A stretch of 64,000 nucleotides of DNA from an uncultured Alphaproteobacteria bacterium (GTDB lineage: Bacteria > Pseudomonadota > Alphaproteobacteria > UBA7985 > CAJQQZ01). Location of the stretch: NCBI GenBank assembly GCA_905480575.1, contig CAJQQZ010000006.1, positions 1 through 64,000 of the forward strand, read 5' to 3'. Below the pieces are notes generated by a model that saw only the letters and a list, made by a program, of their open reading frames with translations, had not been told where the DNA came from and searched no databases. Position 1 is the stretch's first letter. Every line of letters begins with the position of its first letter. Of the stretch, positions 25,371-34,816 are shown piece after piece. A program made the translations under genes and the position numbers.

Positions 25371-27470
25371 CTAGCGCCCCTCTCTGACCCAAGCAAAGAG
25401 CATCAAGCCAATAAGCAAAATCAACGCTAGGAGTGATGGGAACAAACTCACTCTGACTTGTCCCAATCGGCGTTGCACATCATTGGCTCTCACGCCAATC
25501 CAGCCAGCACCGTGCATGCGTCGTGAAAAAGAGACCTTCCGAACATCCAGTATTGGGTTGTTCGCAAGGCGGAGAATTTTTCCGTCCGTTGCAGATAGCA
25601 ACGGCAGGAAATTATCCTCTCGAGAAACGGGATCACTAAATTCCTGGCTATTGGATTGTCCTACGGCCGCGTAAGCAACATCTTCATCGTGAGACAGAAA
25701 ATAGAGTCCATGTGGAAGGTCCGTTAACTCACCGGTCCATTTTCCACTTTTCGACTTCTCAAGCGTTATGGTCGACGTCGTACCGTCAGGCCGCGAAACC
25801 GACACAACAACCTCACTCGGGTCCTTCAGCGTCAACCGCTCTACAAACAGCCGATCACCACTCGTTGCGGCCCTCAACTGCTCAGCTTCCAATTCCGGCT
25901 CTTTCATGAGCCAATGAGACAAGCGGCGCAAAAATTCGGCATGCGGACCACCCCCTTCATGGCCCCGCGCCCAAAGCCAAACCTGATCACTCACAAGTTG
26001 GGCGACGCGGCCTTTACCAATTTCGTCCAGTACCAATAGAGGTTGACCGTCGACACCTGTCATCAAGGTTTTACCGCGATCAAGCTCGATACCGATCTGG
26101 CGGTACCAAGGACCCCATTCAGGGTCTTCTCCCGCTGTGTTGTCCAGTAACCCACCAGTAACAGGATGACTGCGTCCCAAGGCGGAGAGAGCCGGTCTAA
26201 AGGCCTTCTCGTACACGATACCGGTGGGACGCCCTGGCAGTATCTCCCGCAGGGATGTGTTGAAAATGGAAGCCGGGCTGGCAAAAGCATTGCCGGAAGC
26301 GACCATCAACGCTCCACCCTGCCTCACAAACTCAACAATGTTATCGAAGTAGTTGGGCGCGAGGAGGCTGCGCAGGGGATAGAGGTCGAAAATAATCAGA
26401 TCAAATTCGCTCAACCTTTCCTGAAACAGATCATAAGTTGGAAAGGGGATCAAGCTCATCTCGCGGCTAGGCGTGTCGTCTCTGCGGTCACTCGGGCGAA
26501 GTATGGTGAAATGTACCAGTTCAACCGCCGAATCAGACTTTAAGAAGTTTCGCCACGTGCGGCCCGCCTGATGAGGTTGGCCAGAGACCAAAAGGACTCG
26601 AAGCCGTTCCCTGATGCCGTTAACGGTCAGAAGTGCTTTGTTATTAACTTCAGTCAACTCGCCCGTTCTTGTTTCAACAGAGAATTCAAAATGATTGGCA
26701 CCAGCGTGGATCAGAGAAAGCGGCAGGTCGATTTCTTTGCCAAGTTCAATCTGGTGCCGCCCTACCTCGACATTCCCCTGGCGTACAATCAGCTCAGCAA
26801 ACTCAGCTTTCTCACCACCACTGTCTTCTGCCAAAAGTTTCACGTCGACCTGTTCACCAACCAAGCCATAAAGCGGGGCCGCTACTGTCGTTAGCTTCCG
26901 ATCCGTTTCCTCCATCTCTCCCGTTAGCAGCAGGTAGAAAGGAGCCGTTAATTTGTTCGACAATGATTTTTTCAGCGCGCGCCTATTTTCTTCATCATCA
27001 TGGCTTTGCCCATCACTCACCAAGAATATGGCGCTCAACCGATCGGGTGGCACCTCGGCCAGGGCGGTTTCGATCGCCAAGAAAGCCTGGCTACCATCCT
27101 CGAATTCCTTGGTGCCGAAATCGACAAAACGGACTTCCGTTTCACCTAGATCGCTGATGGACTTCCGCAAGGCTGGCACCGCATCCGCAATCTGCTGAGG
27201 TCGCCGACCAATGCTTTGGCTGCCGCTTTGGTCTACAATCAAGAGTACGATGTCCGCTTCTGACTTGCTTTTCTCTTGAATGATCGTTGGGTTGCATAGC
27301 ATCAAAATCAAAACTGCGAAAAGCAACCCGCGGAGAACTACGCCCTTAGCCCTCAACAAGACACCGATCAAAACGATGCCCAGAAGTGCAACCGCCAACA
27401 AACCGATCCAAAGCCAAGGAAGCGAAGGATGCCAATCCAGGCTAAAGGATGTGAGAAAGGCGCTATTCAT
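25371..27470 (-). CDS. Membrane protein with von Willebrand A-like and amidotransferase-like domains
   Basis: A protein of 699 residues closing the moxR operon. Two N-terminal membrane helices (LPWLWIGLLAVALLGIVLIGVLL and GLLFAVLILML) are followed by a vWA-like domain (DIVLLIVDQSGSQSIG, then FLVSDGQSHDD) in periplasmic orientation, a class I GATase-like region (DLIIFDLYPLRSLL, GGALMVASGNAF) without a clear catalytic cysteine, and a final helix LLALILLIGLMLFAWVREGR. ATG 27470 overlaps the stop of the preceding gene. Probably part of a Bat-like envelope complex with the three upstream products. Confidence 0.8.
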   Translation of the reverse strand: MNSAFLTSFSLDWHPSLPWLWIGLLAVALLGIVLIGVLLRAKGVVLRGLLFAVLILMLCNPTIIQEKSKSEADIVLLIVDQSGSQSIGRRPQQIADAVPALRKSISDLGETEVRFVDFGTKEFEDGSQAFLAIETALAEVPPDRLSAIFLVSDGQSHDDEENRRALKKSLSNKLTAPFYLLLTGEMEETDRKLTTVAAPLYGLVGEQVDVKLLAEDSGGEKAEFAELIVRQGNVEVGRHQIELGKEIDLPLSLIHAGANHFEFSVETRTGELTEVNNKALLTVNGIRERLRVLLVSGQPHQAGRTWRNFLKSDSAVELVHFTILRPSDRRDDTPSREMSLIPFPTYDLFQERLSEFDLIIFDLYPLRSLLAPNYFDNIVEFVRQGGALMVASGNAFASPASIFNTSLREILPGRPTGIVYEKAFRPALSALGRSHPVTGGLLDNTAGEDPEWGPWYRQIGIELDRGKTLMTGVDGQPLLVLDEIGKGRVAQLVSDQVWLWARGHEGGGPHAEFLRRLSHWLMKEPELEAEQLRAATSGDRLFVERLTLKDPSEVVVSVSRPDGTTSTITLEKSKSGKWTGELTDLPHGLYFLSHDEDVAYAAVGQSNSQEFSDPVSREDNFLPLLSATDGKILRLANNPILDVRKVSFSRRMHGAGWIGVRANDVQRRLGQVRVSLFPSLLALILLIGLMLFAWVREGR

Positions 27471-30291
27471 TGCTGATAGATCCGCCAAGACTTTTGTTCA
27501 GAAGTCTCTCAAGTTCCGTGCTTGCGGGTTGGTCAGCTCCAAGACGCTTCAATATGGCTTCAACGTGCACTTGGTCCGCTTTATAGTTTCCGGCCAGCGC
27601 ATACATCACCAAATTGATGCCGAATCTGAAAGCCAACTCCCTCTGTCTTTCGCCGCCAGGAACCGCCGGAAACAAGGGTCGCCCTTCCTGATCCAGCGCC
27701 CAAGCGCCAGCCCAATCGTTTGAGCCAATCACCACAGAAGAGACGCTATCATTGACTCTAGCTTCACCGAAAACCAACGAGTTATCAGATTGCTTTATCG
27801 CCCAGAGATCGCCACCAATCCAGCGACCCGGGAAACTATCCAACAAGAAAAAGGTGCGCCCTAGCACGTGGTCGCTCTCTACTTTTCCAAGTGATGGGAT
27901 CGCCAAATTTTGAACCGTTTTTTTGAGAACAGCACCATTGGTCCGAACGGCACCAGACGGTAGATTTGCATCCCTTGTATCAAACAGAATCAAACCACCA
28001 TTGCGGAGGTAGCGGTTTATTCTTTCAACCGCTTCTTCGCTCAGCGATTTTTGCTGAGGTGTAATTGGCCAATAGAGCAACGGGAATGGGCTTAGTTCAT
28101 CGACTTCGAGATCTAGGCCCAATGGGATGCCCAGATCAATGGCTGTCCTTCGAACAACGTTAAGCGAAAGACCAAAAAGCCCGGCTTTGCTGCCGGCATC
28201 AATCTTGGGATCGCCTGTCTCAACAAAAGCCAACCGCGTGATCAAAATCGCGTCTATTGGATCATGTTCCTGTGCGGCGGCTTCTTGAGTGACTGTCACG
28301 AATGAACTGACAAGAGCTATCGCAAGCGCAGCTGCAACGGGCTTTCTATTCACACGACTCAACACACCCTGAAGGGCAAATCTGATCAATAAATCAAACA
28401 GCAACAAAAGGATCACTCCCAACAGTAACCAGGGCTTAATATCCAATTGCTCGGTTCTATCGTAACTGCGTCGCTCCGCAAAAGTGAGGCTAGGATCAAA
28501 AGCCTCAAGCTCGCCGAGCGAAGAATTTAGGTTTAACGCGATGGCTTCAGCCTGTGTACCGTAAAGACCGGGATAAAGACCAAGCGGCAATGAAGGTTCA
28601 CCTTCACCTGTCACGATCAGCGCCGTGTCGCTGTCTGCGGAATTAATAATCTCGCCCAGACCATTGACCAGTTTCCAGGGAGGGTAAACCGTCCGTTGCC
28701 CTTTGGATTGAACACCTTTTGAGGCACGGACCACCAATTGCAGGAGATCGACGAACTGGCCTGAAAGAGCTAAATCGCTCCAAGTCGGGTTAGCACTTGT
28801 GTGGAACAAAACCAACTGGCCTTGCCCCGATTGAGCCGCTGTGACAACCGGTGTTCCGTCCTCCAAACGCGCCCAGGTCTTCTCACTTAATTCTGGGCTG
28901 GGCACGGCCAGCACTTGTCGGAAAATCCTAATTTTGTCGTCAGCTTTCAACGTTGAGAATGGGCTTTTACTGGTGAAGGCAGCGATTGAGGCCGGTTGTT
29001 CCCAAGTCATAGCGCCGCCAAGTTGTCGCCCGGCTCTGCGTAGGGGCGTCGGTAAAAGCAGATCTGCTGGATCTTTTAGCAGGTTGGGGCCTGCAAAACG
29101 TACCAACATGCCACCACTCTCAACCCACTGGGCTAATAACGTGCGCTCTTGTTGATTGAGAAGAATATCGTCCGCCCAGAACATCACGGAAAGTTCCTTC
29201 TCCAACAGATCGCCAACCGTGCCAGCACGAACATTGGCAAAGGGATTCATAGCTGTTTGAAGGTAAAACTTTGAGGTTAGCAGAGCATTAGCGGCTTGGA
29301 ACTTGTCCTTTGCAAGGATGCCGACTGGCCGACGCACCCAATCTTTGTCGAGCAAGTGAACGGCCCCAGATGTTGCACGTTCTGGAACAGAAAATGAGGC
29401 AATTCGGTTTCTCAAGACAGATGGGAGATCAAACACGGCATTCGCAGTTTTCACCGACGCCTCAAAGACAGCTGTACTCTCACTCACCAAGTACCCCCTA
29501 CGGTCAAAAGCCGCCACGACCAACTCCTCTGCCTGCCCAGTCGTCAGACGCTGTACGGGGACAACAAAAGAATTGCCTTCTGTTTGCGGAGGCATGAGTT
29601 TCGCTACGGAGTTCTCGACCGAATCTTCAAACAGAGTAACTCGTCCCAAAGCCCTGAGTTCATCTGCAAAAGCTTTGTCCCCCTCATACGCCAGGGGGCC
29701 TGCTAACCAGAAAATCTCTAAGGCTTCATTGGGTATGGCGCTGGTTCGAATGGCCTCGATCAATTCTGCCCTCTGTACCTGCCAGGGTTGCGGCGTGAGT
29801 TGATTGAGAACCAATGAAGCTTCCCTCACCCCTAAAGGTCCCTGGACACGAGGGCGTTTGAGCAGCAGATCATTTTCCGCTGACGCCAAAACAAATGTTT
29901 TCTGGCTATAGCGATTTGCTAACTCGACAATCATGTCGAAAATTTCCTGGCGGTTTTCCCAGCGCCGACCGCTGCTCCAATCATTATCCACGACAACAAA
30001 GATGGCGCCAGTAATTGGGTGTTCCTTTTCCTTTGATAGAATTGGCCCGGCGAGCGCTAGAACAACCAAAGCCGCAATCAACAATCGGAGTAACAAAAGC
30101 CACCAGGGTGTTTTGAGCGCCTTGCTCTCCGCGCCCTCTAAACCTTCAACGAACCTTGTCGCTGGAAATGAGACTTGTTTGGGTTGGGGCGGTGTTACGC
30201 GTAGTAAGAACCAAAGCAGCGGCAACAACAGCAACGCCAGCAACATCCAAGGTGTTACAAAGAACAGAGACGATAGATCGGGGAAAGCCAT
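27463..30291 (-). CDS. BatA/DUF4159-domain membrane protein
   Basis: A 942-residue protein. The N-terminal 100 residues are a BatA-type membrane region (FFVTPWMLLALLLLPLLWFLL and WWLLLLRLLIAALVVLALAGP). A vWA-like domain follows (FVVVDNDWSSGRRW). Another helix pair lies near residues 630-700. The C-terminal 210 residues form DUF4159 (ILITRLAFVETGDPKIDAG, GGLILFDTRDAN, FFLLDSFPGRWIGG, ELAFRFGINLVMYALAGNYK). ATG 30291 sits one base after the DUF58 stop; ATG 30306 is an alternative. The gene order moxR-DUF58-DUF4159 is conserved in alphaproteobacteria. Confidence 0.85.
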   Translation of the reverse strand: MAFPDLSSLFFVTPWMLLALLLLPLLWFLLRVTPPQPKQVSFPATRFVEGLEGAESKALKTPWWLLLLRLLIAALVVLALAGPILSKEKEHPITGAIFVVVDNDWSSGRRWENRQEIFDMIVELANRYSQKTFVLASAENDLLLKRPRVQGPLGVREASLVLNQLTPQPWQVQRAELIEAIRTSAIPNEALEIFWLAGPLAYEGDKAFADELRALGRVTLFEDSVENSVAKLMPPQTEGNSFVVPVQRLTTGQAEELVVAAFDRRGYLVSESTAVFEASVKTANAVFDLPSVLRNRIASFSVPERATSGAVHLLDKDWVRRPVGILAKDKFQAANALLTSKFYLQTAMNPFANVRAGTVGDLLEKELSVMFWADDILLNQQERTLLAQWVESGGMLVRFAGPNLLKDPADLLLPTPLRRAGRQLGGAMTWEQPASIAAFTSKSPFSTLKADDKIRIFRQVLAVPSPELSEKTWARLEDGTPVVTAAQSGQGQLVLFHTSANPTWSDLALSGQFVDLLQLVVRASKGVQSKGQRTVYPPWKLVNGLGEIINSADSDTALIVTGEGEPSLPLGLYPGLYGTQAEAIALNLNSSLGELEAFDPSLTFAERRSYDRTEQLDIKPWLLLGVILLLLFDLLIRFALQGVLSRVNRKPVAAALAIALVSSFVTVTQEAAAQEHDPIDAILITRLAFVETGDPKIDAGSKAGLFGLSLNVVRRTAIDLGIPLGLDLEVDELSPFPLLYWPITPQQKSLSEEAVERINRYLRNGGLILFDTRDANLPSGAVRTNGAVLKKTVQNLAIPSLGKVESDHVLGRTFFLLDSFPGRWIGGDLWAIKQSDNSLVFGEARVNDSVSSVVIGSNDWAGAWALDQEGRPLFPAVPGGERQRELAFRFGINLVMYALAGNYKADQVHVEAILKRLGADQPASTELERLLNKSLGGSISNE

Positions 30292-30292
30292 T

Positions 30293-31213
30293 CTAGCGAC
30301 CCGCATTTCCGTGATGAGATGAAAGCCTCAGGAAGGCCTCAGTGGCGACACTGCCAATTCCATGGTCCGTTCTATGAGAAATCAAGTTCCATCCCACAGC
30401 TTTGACTTCCCGTTCCAGAACAGCTCGGTGTGCGCGCAGTTTCTCCTGATAGACCAAACGAACGTCATCGACGTTTGAAAGTGTCCAAGCCGAACTTGTC
30501 TCACTGTCAGAAAACCTGACCCTTCCTGAAAAGTTCAAGTCCTCCTCAGCGGGATCATGGATTTCAATGAGCGTTCCTTTGATGCCTTTGTTAGCAAAAA
30601 TCATCATGGTTTTACGCACTTGATCAATGGATTCAAAAAAGTCACTGATCCAGATGGCTTGGCTGTTGCGTTTCAAGCCCAAAACCGGAGGCAAATTTTC
30701 CAATGCATGTGCCGCAGAAGGTTCTAGCAAACTTTGTCCCATACGACCTAGTGCTGACCGGTTCGACGTTGGCCGTATGACATCGCCCAACAAGCCGACT
30801 TGTTCCTGCGCACGCAAAGCCAAAGACGACAAAGCCAACGTCAGGACCTGGCTGACCCAAAGTTTGGTCGGTAACTTCGCGTCGGACGTAAAATTCATTG
30901 AACGGGAGCTGTCACACCAAAAAGAGAGCGTTTGAGACGCTTCCCATTCTGTCTCACGCACCAAGGCCCGATCACCGCGTGCCGATTGTCGCCAATCAAT
31001 CCAACCCAATGGGTCGCCTGCTTGGTAATCACGAAACTGCCAAAAGGACTCACCCTGACCCGAACGGCGGCGACCGTGGACTCCTTGCAAAATGGAGGCC
31101 GCCACTTGCTCAGCCTCAAGCAACAAGGCAGGCAGCCGGCTTTGAACCTGATCTGCTTCAAGCCTCAGTTGCTCGTGAGCTGTTTTTTTTGACTGACCCT
31201 TTAGGACTGACAC
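30293..31213 (-). CDS. DUF58 domain protein
   Basis: A 306-residue protein with the DUF58 signature FRDYQAGDPLGWIDWRQSAR around residue 60, part of a vWA-like fold (LSFWCDSSRSMNF). It has no membrane segment, unlike many DUF58 proteins. Start GTG 31213 with AAGGG upstream. It lies 10 bp downstream of moxR and one base before the DUF4159 gene, so it is surely in the operon. DUF58 proteins are the usual partners of MoxR ATPases. Confidence 0.88.
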   Translation of the reverse strand: MSVLKGQSKKTAHEQLRLEADQVQSRLPALLLEAEQVAASILQGVHGRRRSGQGESFWQFRDYQAGDPLGWIDWRQSARGDRALVRETEWEASQTLSFWCDSSRSMNFTSDAKLPTKLWVSQVLTLALSSLALRAQEQVGLLGDVIRPTSNRSALGRMGQSLLEPSAAHALENLPPVLGLKRNSQAIWISDFFESIDQVRKTMMIFANKGIKGTLIEIHDPAEEDLNFSGRVRFSDSETSSAWTLSNVDDVRLVYQEKLRAHRAVLEREVKAVGWNLISHRTDHGIGSVATEAFLRLSSHHGNAGR

Positions 31214-31223
31214 GACTATACCC

Positions 31224-32237
31224 TTAGTCTAGTGCCTGTTCACAAAGCTTGTCGATCACCTGATCCATCGTCACGCCCTCTGCTAACGCCGCGAAAGTAA
31301 GAGACATACGATGTTGAAGAATAGGCTTTGCTAAAGCAGCGACGTCATCACGAGAGGGCGCAAAGCGTCCTTCCATGAAGCTCTTCGCACGAACCGCCAG
31401 CATCAAGGCTTGACTGGCTCTGGGCCCTGGCCCCCAGGCCAAATGAGAGGCTACTTTTGCACCGCCGACATAGCTGGGTCGAGCGCTGCGTACAAGTTTC
31501 AGAATTGAATCCACTGTCTTATCCCCGATGGGCATCAGGCGGACCAATTCTTGGGCTTCCTGAAGTTCTTTTTGAGACAGTTTCTTGGTTATTTTGGCCT
31601 CATGTGCACCCGTCGTGCCCAGAACCATAGCTTTCTCAGCTTTCCAATCTGGATAGTCGATTGAAATCTGCATCAAAAATCGATCAAGCTGGGCTTCTGG
31701 CAAGGGGTATGTGCCTTCTTGCTCAATAGGGTTTTGTGTCGCCAATACATGGAAAGGTTTGGGTAAGTTCCGCTCTTTGCCTGCCACCGTCACTTGTCGT
31801 TCTTGCATGGCCTGTAACAAGGCGGACTGAGTTCTCGGGCTTGCACGGTTGATTTCGTCGGCCATCAACAGCTGACAAAAAACCGGACCCTCAATAAACC
31901 GAAAACTGCGTTTCCCCTTCTCGTTTTCCTCTAGAAGCTCCGTGCCAATGATGTCACCCGGCATCAAATCTGGTGTACATTGGACACGCTTTGAATCGAG
32001 ATCCAAGACCTTTGATAGCGTTGTCACCAGCTTGGTTTTGGCAAGCCCTGGCACACCGACCAACAGCGCGTGGCCACCCGCCAACAGAGTGACAAGCAAG
32101 TTATCAATCACCTGTTCTTGGCCGAACACAGCTTTTGTCGTTTCTGCCTGAACAGCTTTGATTTTTGGAGCAAGTGAATTGAAACGCTCAATCAGCTTAC
32201 TTGCTTCTTGAGTCTTTTTGTTTTCCGCATCTGCCAC
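31224..32237 (-). CDS. MoxR-family AAA+ ATPase
   Basis: A 337-residue MoxR ATPase, first gene of the four-gene minus-strand operon. Walker A is GVPGLAKTK, Walker B LLMADEINRASPRTQ, sensor segments ATQNPIEQEGTYPLPEAQLDRFLM and PILQHRM close the module. MoxR proteins act as chaperone-like factors for vWA partners, and three such genes follow. GTG 32237, with GGAGA upstream, was preferred over a TTG 20 codons earlier. Confidence 0.9.
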   Translation of the reverse strand: MADAENKKTQEASKLIERFNSLAPKIKAVQAETTKAVFGQEQVIDNLLVTLLAGGHALLVGVPGLAKTKLVTTLSKVLDLDSKRVQCTPDLMPGDIIGTELLEENEKGKRSFRFIEGPVFCQLLMADEINRASPRTQSALLQAMQERQVTVAGKERNLPKPFHVLATQNPIEQEGTYPLPEAQLDRFLMQISIDYPDWKAEKAMVLGTTGAHEAKITKKLSQKELQEAQELVRLMPIGDKTVDSILKLVRSARPSYVGGAKVASHLAWGPGPRASQALMLAVRAKSFMEGRFAPSRDDVAALAKPILQHRMSLTFAALAEGVTMDQVIDKLCEQALD

Positions 32238-32390
32238 GCTTGACGGTCTCCGGTCTGTAATTTCTGGCTTTAATATAAAAAAGTGCTTCAATAGCAAAAT
32301 TCAAATAAACTTGAGCACCTTTTGTTTATAGTGCTGTAGAACTTATTTAGCATTGCTTTCGTTTATAAGAAAGACTCCAAAGGTAGGCCA

Positions 32391-32927
32391 ATGGAAGCAG
32401 CCAAAGACGGCAAAGAAAAGGCGGCATTTAAGGAAATGCCACTGTGTGGTGATTATGACATCCGCATCGCGGCTGACGGGAGCTGGTTTTACCAAGGCAG
32501 CCGTATCAACCGACCTGCTTTGCCGAAGCTATTTGCCACCGTTCTGAGCCGCGATGATGGCGGAGATTTTTGGCTCATCACGCCTTATGAGCGAGGTCGA
32601 GTAGTCGTCGATGATGCTCCTTTCACGGTCGTCGAAATGAACAAGAGCGGTGAAGGCCTGCGTAGTGTCTTCACTTTACGAACCAACCTTGATCACGAAA
32701 TCGTCTTAGGCCCTGACAACCCCATTCGCGTCGAAATCGATCCAGAGACTGAAGAGCCTCGGCCCTACGTTTTGGTCAAAGAGAAGCTGGAAGCATTAGT
32801 CTTGCGTTCCGTCTTCTATCACCTAGTTGACCAGGCCGAGGAAGCCACCATTGATGGCCAGCCTCACATCGGAATATGGTCCTCCGGTCATTTCTTTCCC
32901 ATCGACAAGCATCAGAGCGCATTTTGA
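32391..32927 (+). CDS. DUF1285 family protein
   Basis: A 178-residue alphaproteobacterial protein of unknown function. Family blocks are DIRIAADGSWFYQGSRINRPALPKLFA (start of the domain), FWLITPYERGRVVVDDAPF, RTNLDHEIVLG and LVLRSVFYHLVDQAEE. It is the first gene of an overlapping set with the Nudix hydrolase and the CCA-adding enzyme, a conserved neighbourhood in this class. Confidence 0.88.
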   Translation: MEAAKDGKEKAAFKEMPLCGDYDIRIAADGSWFYQGSRINRPALPKLFATVLSRDDGGDFWLITPYERGRVVVDDAPFTVVEMNKSGEGLRSVFTLRTNLDHEIVLGPDNPIRVEIDPETEEPRPYVLVKEKLEALVLRSVFYHLVDQAEEATIDGQPHIGIWSSGHFFPIDKHQSAF

Positions 32928-33604
32928 ACAAGTTATCCAACAATCAAGTCTTTCAAAAACTGAGAGACTATGAGCGCAATCAAAACGGTGCACGCCCAGG
33001 CTTCTTCACACCGCTTGCTTTGCATCGTGGTGATCATGACCTGAACCCCGATTTCAAACCTCAAACCGATGAGTTAACGGAAGCGGCAATTGTTGTGCCG
33101 CTTGTTCAAAGGCCAGAGGGCATCAACGTCCTTCTGACAGAGCGAAGTAAGCACTTGCGCAATCACCCTGGGCAAGTTGGCTTCCCTGGTGGCCGCAAAG
33201 ATCCCGAAGATGCTGATGCACTAGAAACCGCGCTGAGGGAACTTCACGAAGAAATAGCAATTGAGCCTGAACAGGTCACCATTCTGACCTGCCTTGATAC
33301 CTACATAACAAGGACCGGCTTCAAAATTACACCGGTTGTAGCGGAACTCGACCCACAGATTAAACCCGTCCCAGATCCCAGCGAGGTAGAGGAAGTTTTT
33401 GAAGTGCCGCTAAGCTTTTTCCTCGATCCAACAAACCGAAAAGTAGAGAGCCGTTTTTATGGCGGCAAAGACCGGTACTTTTACGCCTACCATCATGAAG
33501 GGCACTATATTTGGGGTGTTTCTGCTGGGATCGTCATCAATCTGATTGAGGCTCTGCTGGGACCCATCGCGACCGCGGAAGCCGCCCACTGTATAAATGA
33601 CTAG
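32924..33604 (+). CDS. Nudix hydrolase, CoA pyrophosphatase type
   Basis: A 226-residue Nudix enzyme predicted to split CoA or its derivatives into 4'-phosphopantetheine and 3',5'-ADP. It has the CoAse signature LLTERSKHLRNHPGQVGFPGG next to the Nudix box (GGRKDPEDAD ... ALRELHEEIAI), with the REx2EE core intact. The start is taken as TTG 32924, which overlaps the DUF1285 stop; ATG 32876 would overlap that gene by over 50 bp. Its stop overlaps the next ATG. Confidence 0.87.
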   Translation: MNKLSNNQVFQKLRDYERNQNGARPGFFTPLALHRGDHDLNPDFKPQTDELTEAAIVVPLVQRPEGINVLLTERSKHLRNHPGQVGFPGGRKDPEDADALETALRELHEEIAIEPEQVTILTCLDTYITRTGFKITPVVAELDPQIKPVPDPSEVEEVFEVPLSFFLDPTNRKVESRFYGGKDRYFYAYHHEGHYIWGVSAGIVINLIEALLGPIATAEAAHCIND

Positions 33605-34793
33605 CGAAAAGCAACAAACCGACCTTCACAAGCAGCTTCTGACGCCAAGCCTGCTGTTGCTAGCCGAGCTTCTTGGCTCTCAAAACTTTCGCTTTGTTGG
33701 CGGCGCCGTCCGCGACGCTATTCTGGAACGACCTATCCATGACATTGATCTGGCAACAAGTTTGATGCCTGAGGACGTCATGCAACTAGTCGAGGAAGCC
33801 GGTTACAAATCAATCCCAACCGGATTGAGCCACGGAACAATAACCGCTGTTGTGAAAGGTGAAACCTTCGAAATCACAACGCTGCGGAAGGATCTGGTAA
33901 CGGACGGGCGGCGGGCAGAGGTCGCCTTCACCGATGATTGGGTAGAAGACGCCGCGCGAAGAGACTTCACAATGAATGCCCTCTCCCTTTCTGTTGACGG
34001 TGTGCTCTACGACCCCTTCGGCGGCGTCGGTCATTGCCAACAAGGCAAAATTCGGTTTGTCGGAATGGCTGACCGACGCATACAAGAGGACTATTTGAGA
34101 ATTCTCCGCCTGTTTCGTTTTCAGGGACAGCTAGGACGCCAGCCACTCAAAAAAGAAGACCTAATAGCGGTCGCCCAAAACCATCAAGGCATTAAAAACA
34201 TGAGCGGGGAGCGACTTTGGCAAGAGTTTGCCAAAATTCTGGTGTCACCAGGGGTGGCGCAAGTTCTGCCTCTTATGATCGAAACACAAGTTTTGTCGGC
34301 CTTTCTAGACAGCCCCTTTGACATTGAGAAGCTCCTCAATCTTGCGACACTAGAAACCACACACTCAGCTACCTCGCCACTTAGTCGTTTAGCGCTTCTG
34401 TTAACGCTTGAACCAAACCGGATGAAGAGCGCTGCAAAACGCCTAAAACTTTCAAGGAAAGAGAAGGACAGTTTACTCGCTTTTGCTGTCACGCCCAACG
34501 ACAACATTTACCATGACCTGGTTTTTGATGGCGGAGAAATAGCGCTGCGACGCCTGCTTATTCAAGCAGCCTGCACAGGATCGCTAAATTCGGATTCCTT
34601 GACAATAGTTCAGAATTGGAAGCAACCGAGTTTGCCCGTCACCGGAAAAGACCTAAGAGACCAAGGCCTGGATGAAGGCAAAGAGATTGGTGAGGCACTT
34701 CGTCGATTGCAAAACTGGTGGATTGCGCGTAGTTGCACCCCCGATCGGCAAGCTTGTCTTGATTTTCTAAGAACTGATCTATTTTCCAATTAA
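33597..34793 (+). CDS. CCA tRNA nucleotidyltransferase
   Basis: A 398-residue class II tRNA nucleotidyltransferase or poly(A)-polymerase-family enzyme that repairs or adds the 3' CCA of tRNA. The active-site motifs are VGGAVRDAIL and HDIDLATS (the two metal-binding aspartates), then EITTLRKDL, RRDFTMNAL and EDYLRILRLFRF. The start ATG 33597 overlaps the Nudix stop by 8 bp. Both tRNAs in this window encode CCA, so repair is the likelier main role. Confidence 0.9.
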   Translation: MTSEKQQTDLHKQLLTPSLLLLAELLGSQNFRFVGGAVRDAILERPIHDIDLATSLMPEDVMQLVEEAGYKSIPTGLSHGTITAVVKGETFEITTLRKDLVTDGRRAEVAFTDDWVEDAARRDFTMNALSLSVDGVLYDPFGGVGHCQQGKIRFVGMADRRIQEDYLRILRLFRFQGQLGRQPLKKEDLIAVAQNHQGIKNMSGERLWQEFAKILVSPGVAQVLPLMIETQVLSAFLDSPFDIEKLLNLATLETTHSATSPLSRLALLLTLEPNRMKSAAKRLKLSRKEKDSLLAFAVTPNDNIYHDLVFDGGEIALRRLLIQAACTGSLNSDSLTIVQNWKQPSLPVTGKDLRDQGLDEGKEIGEALRRLQNWWIARSCTPDRQACLDFLRTDLFSN

Positions 34794-34816
34794 CAGCAAA
34801 AATACAAAAAGCTCGG

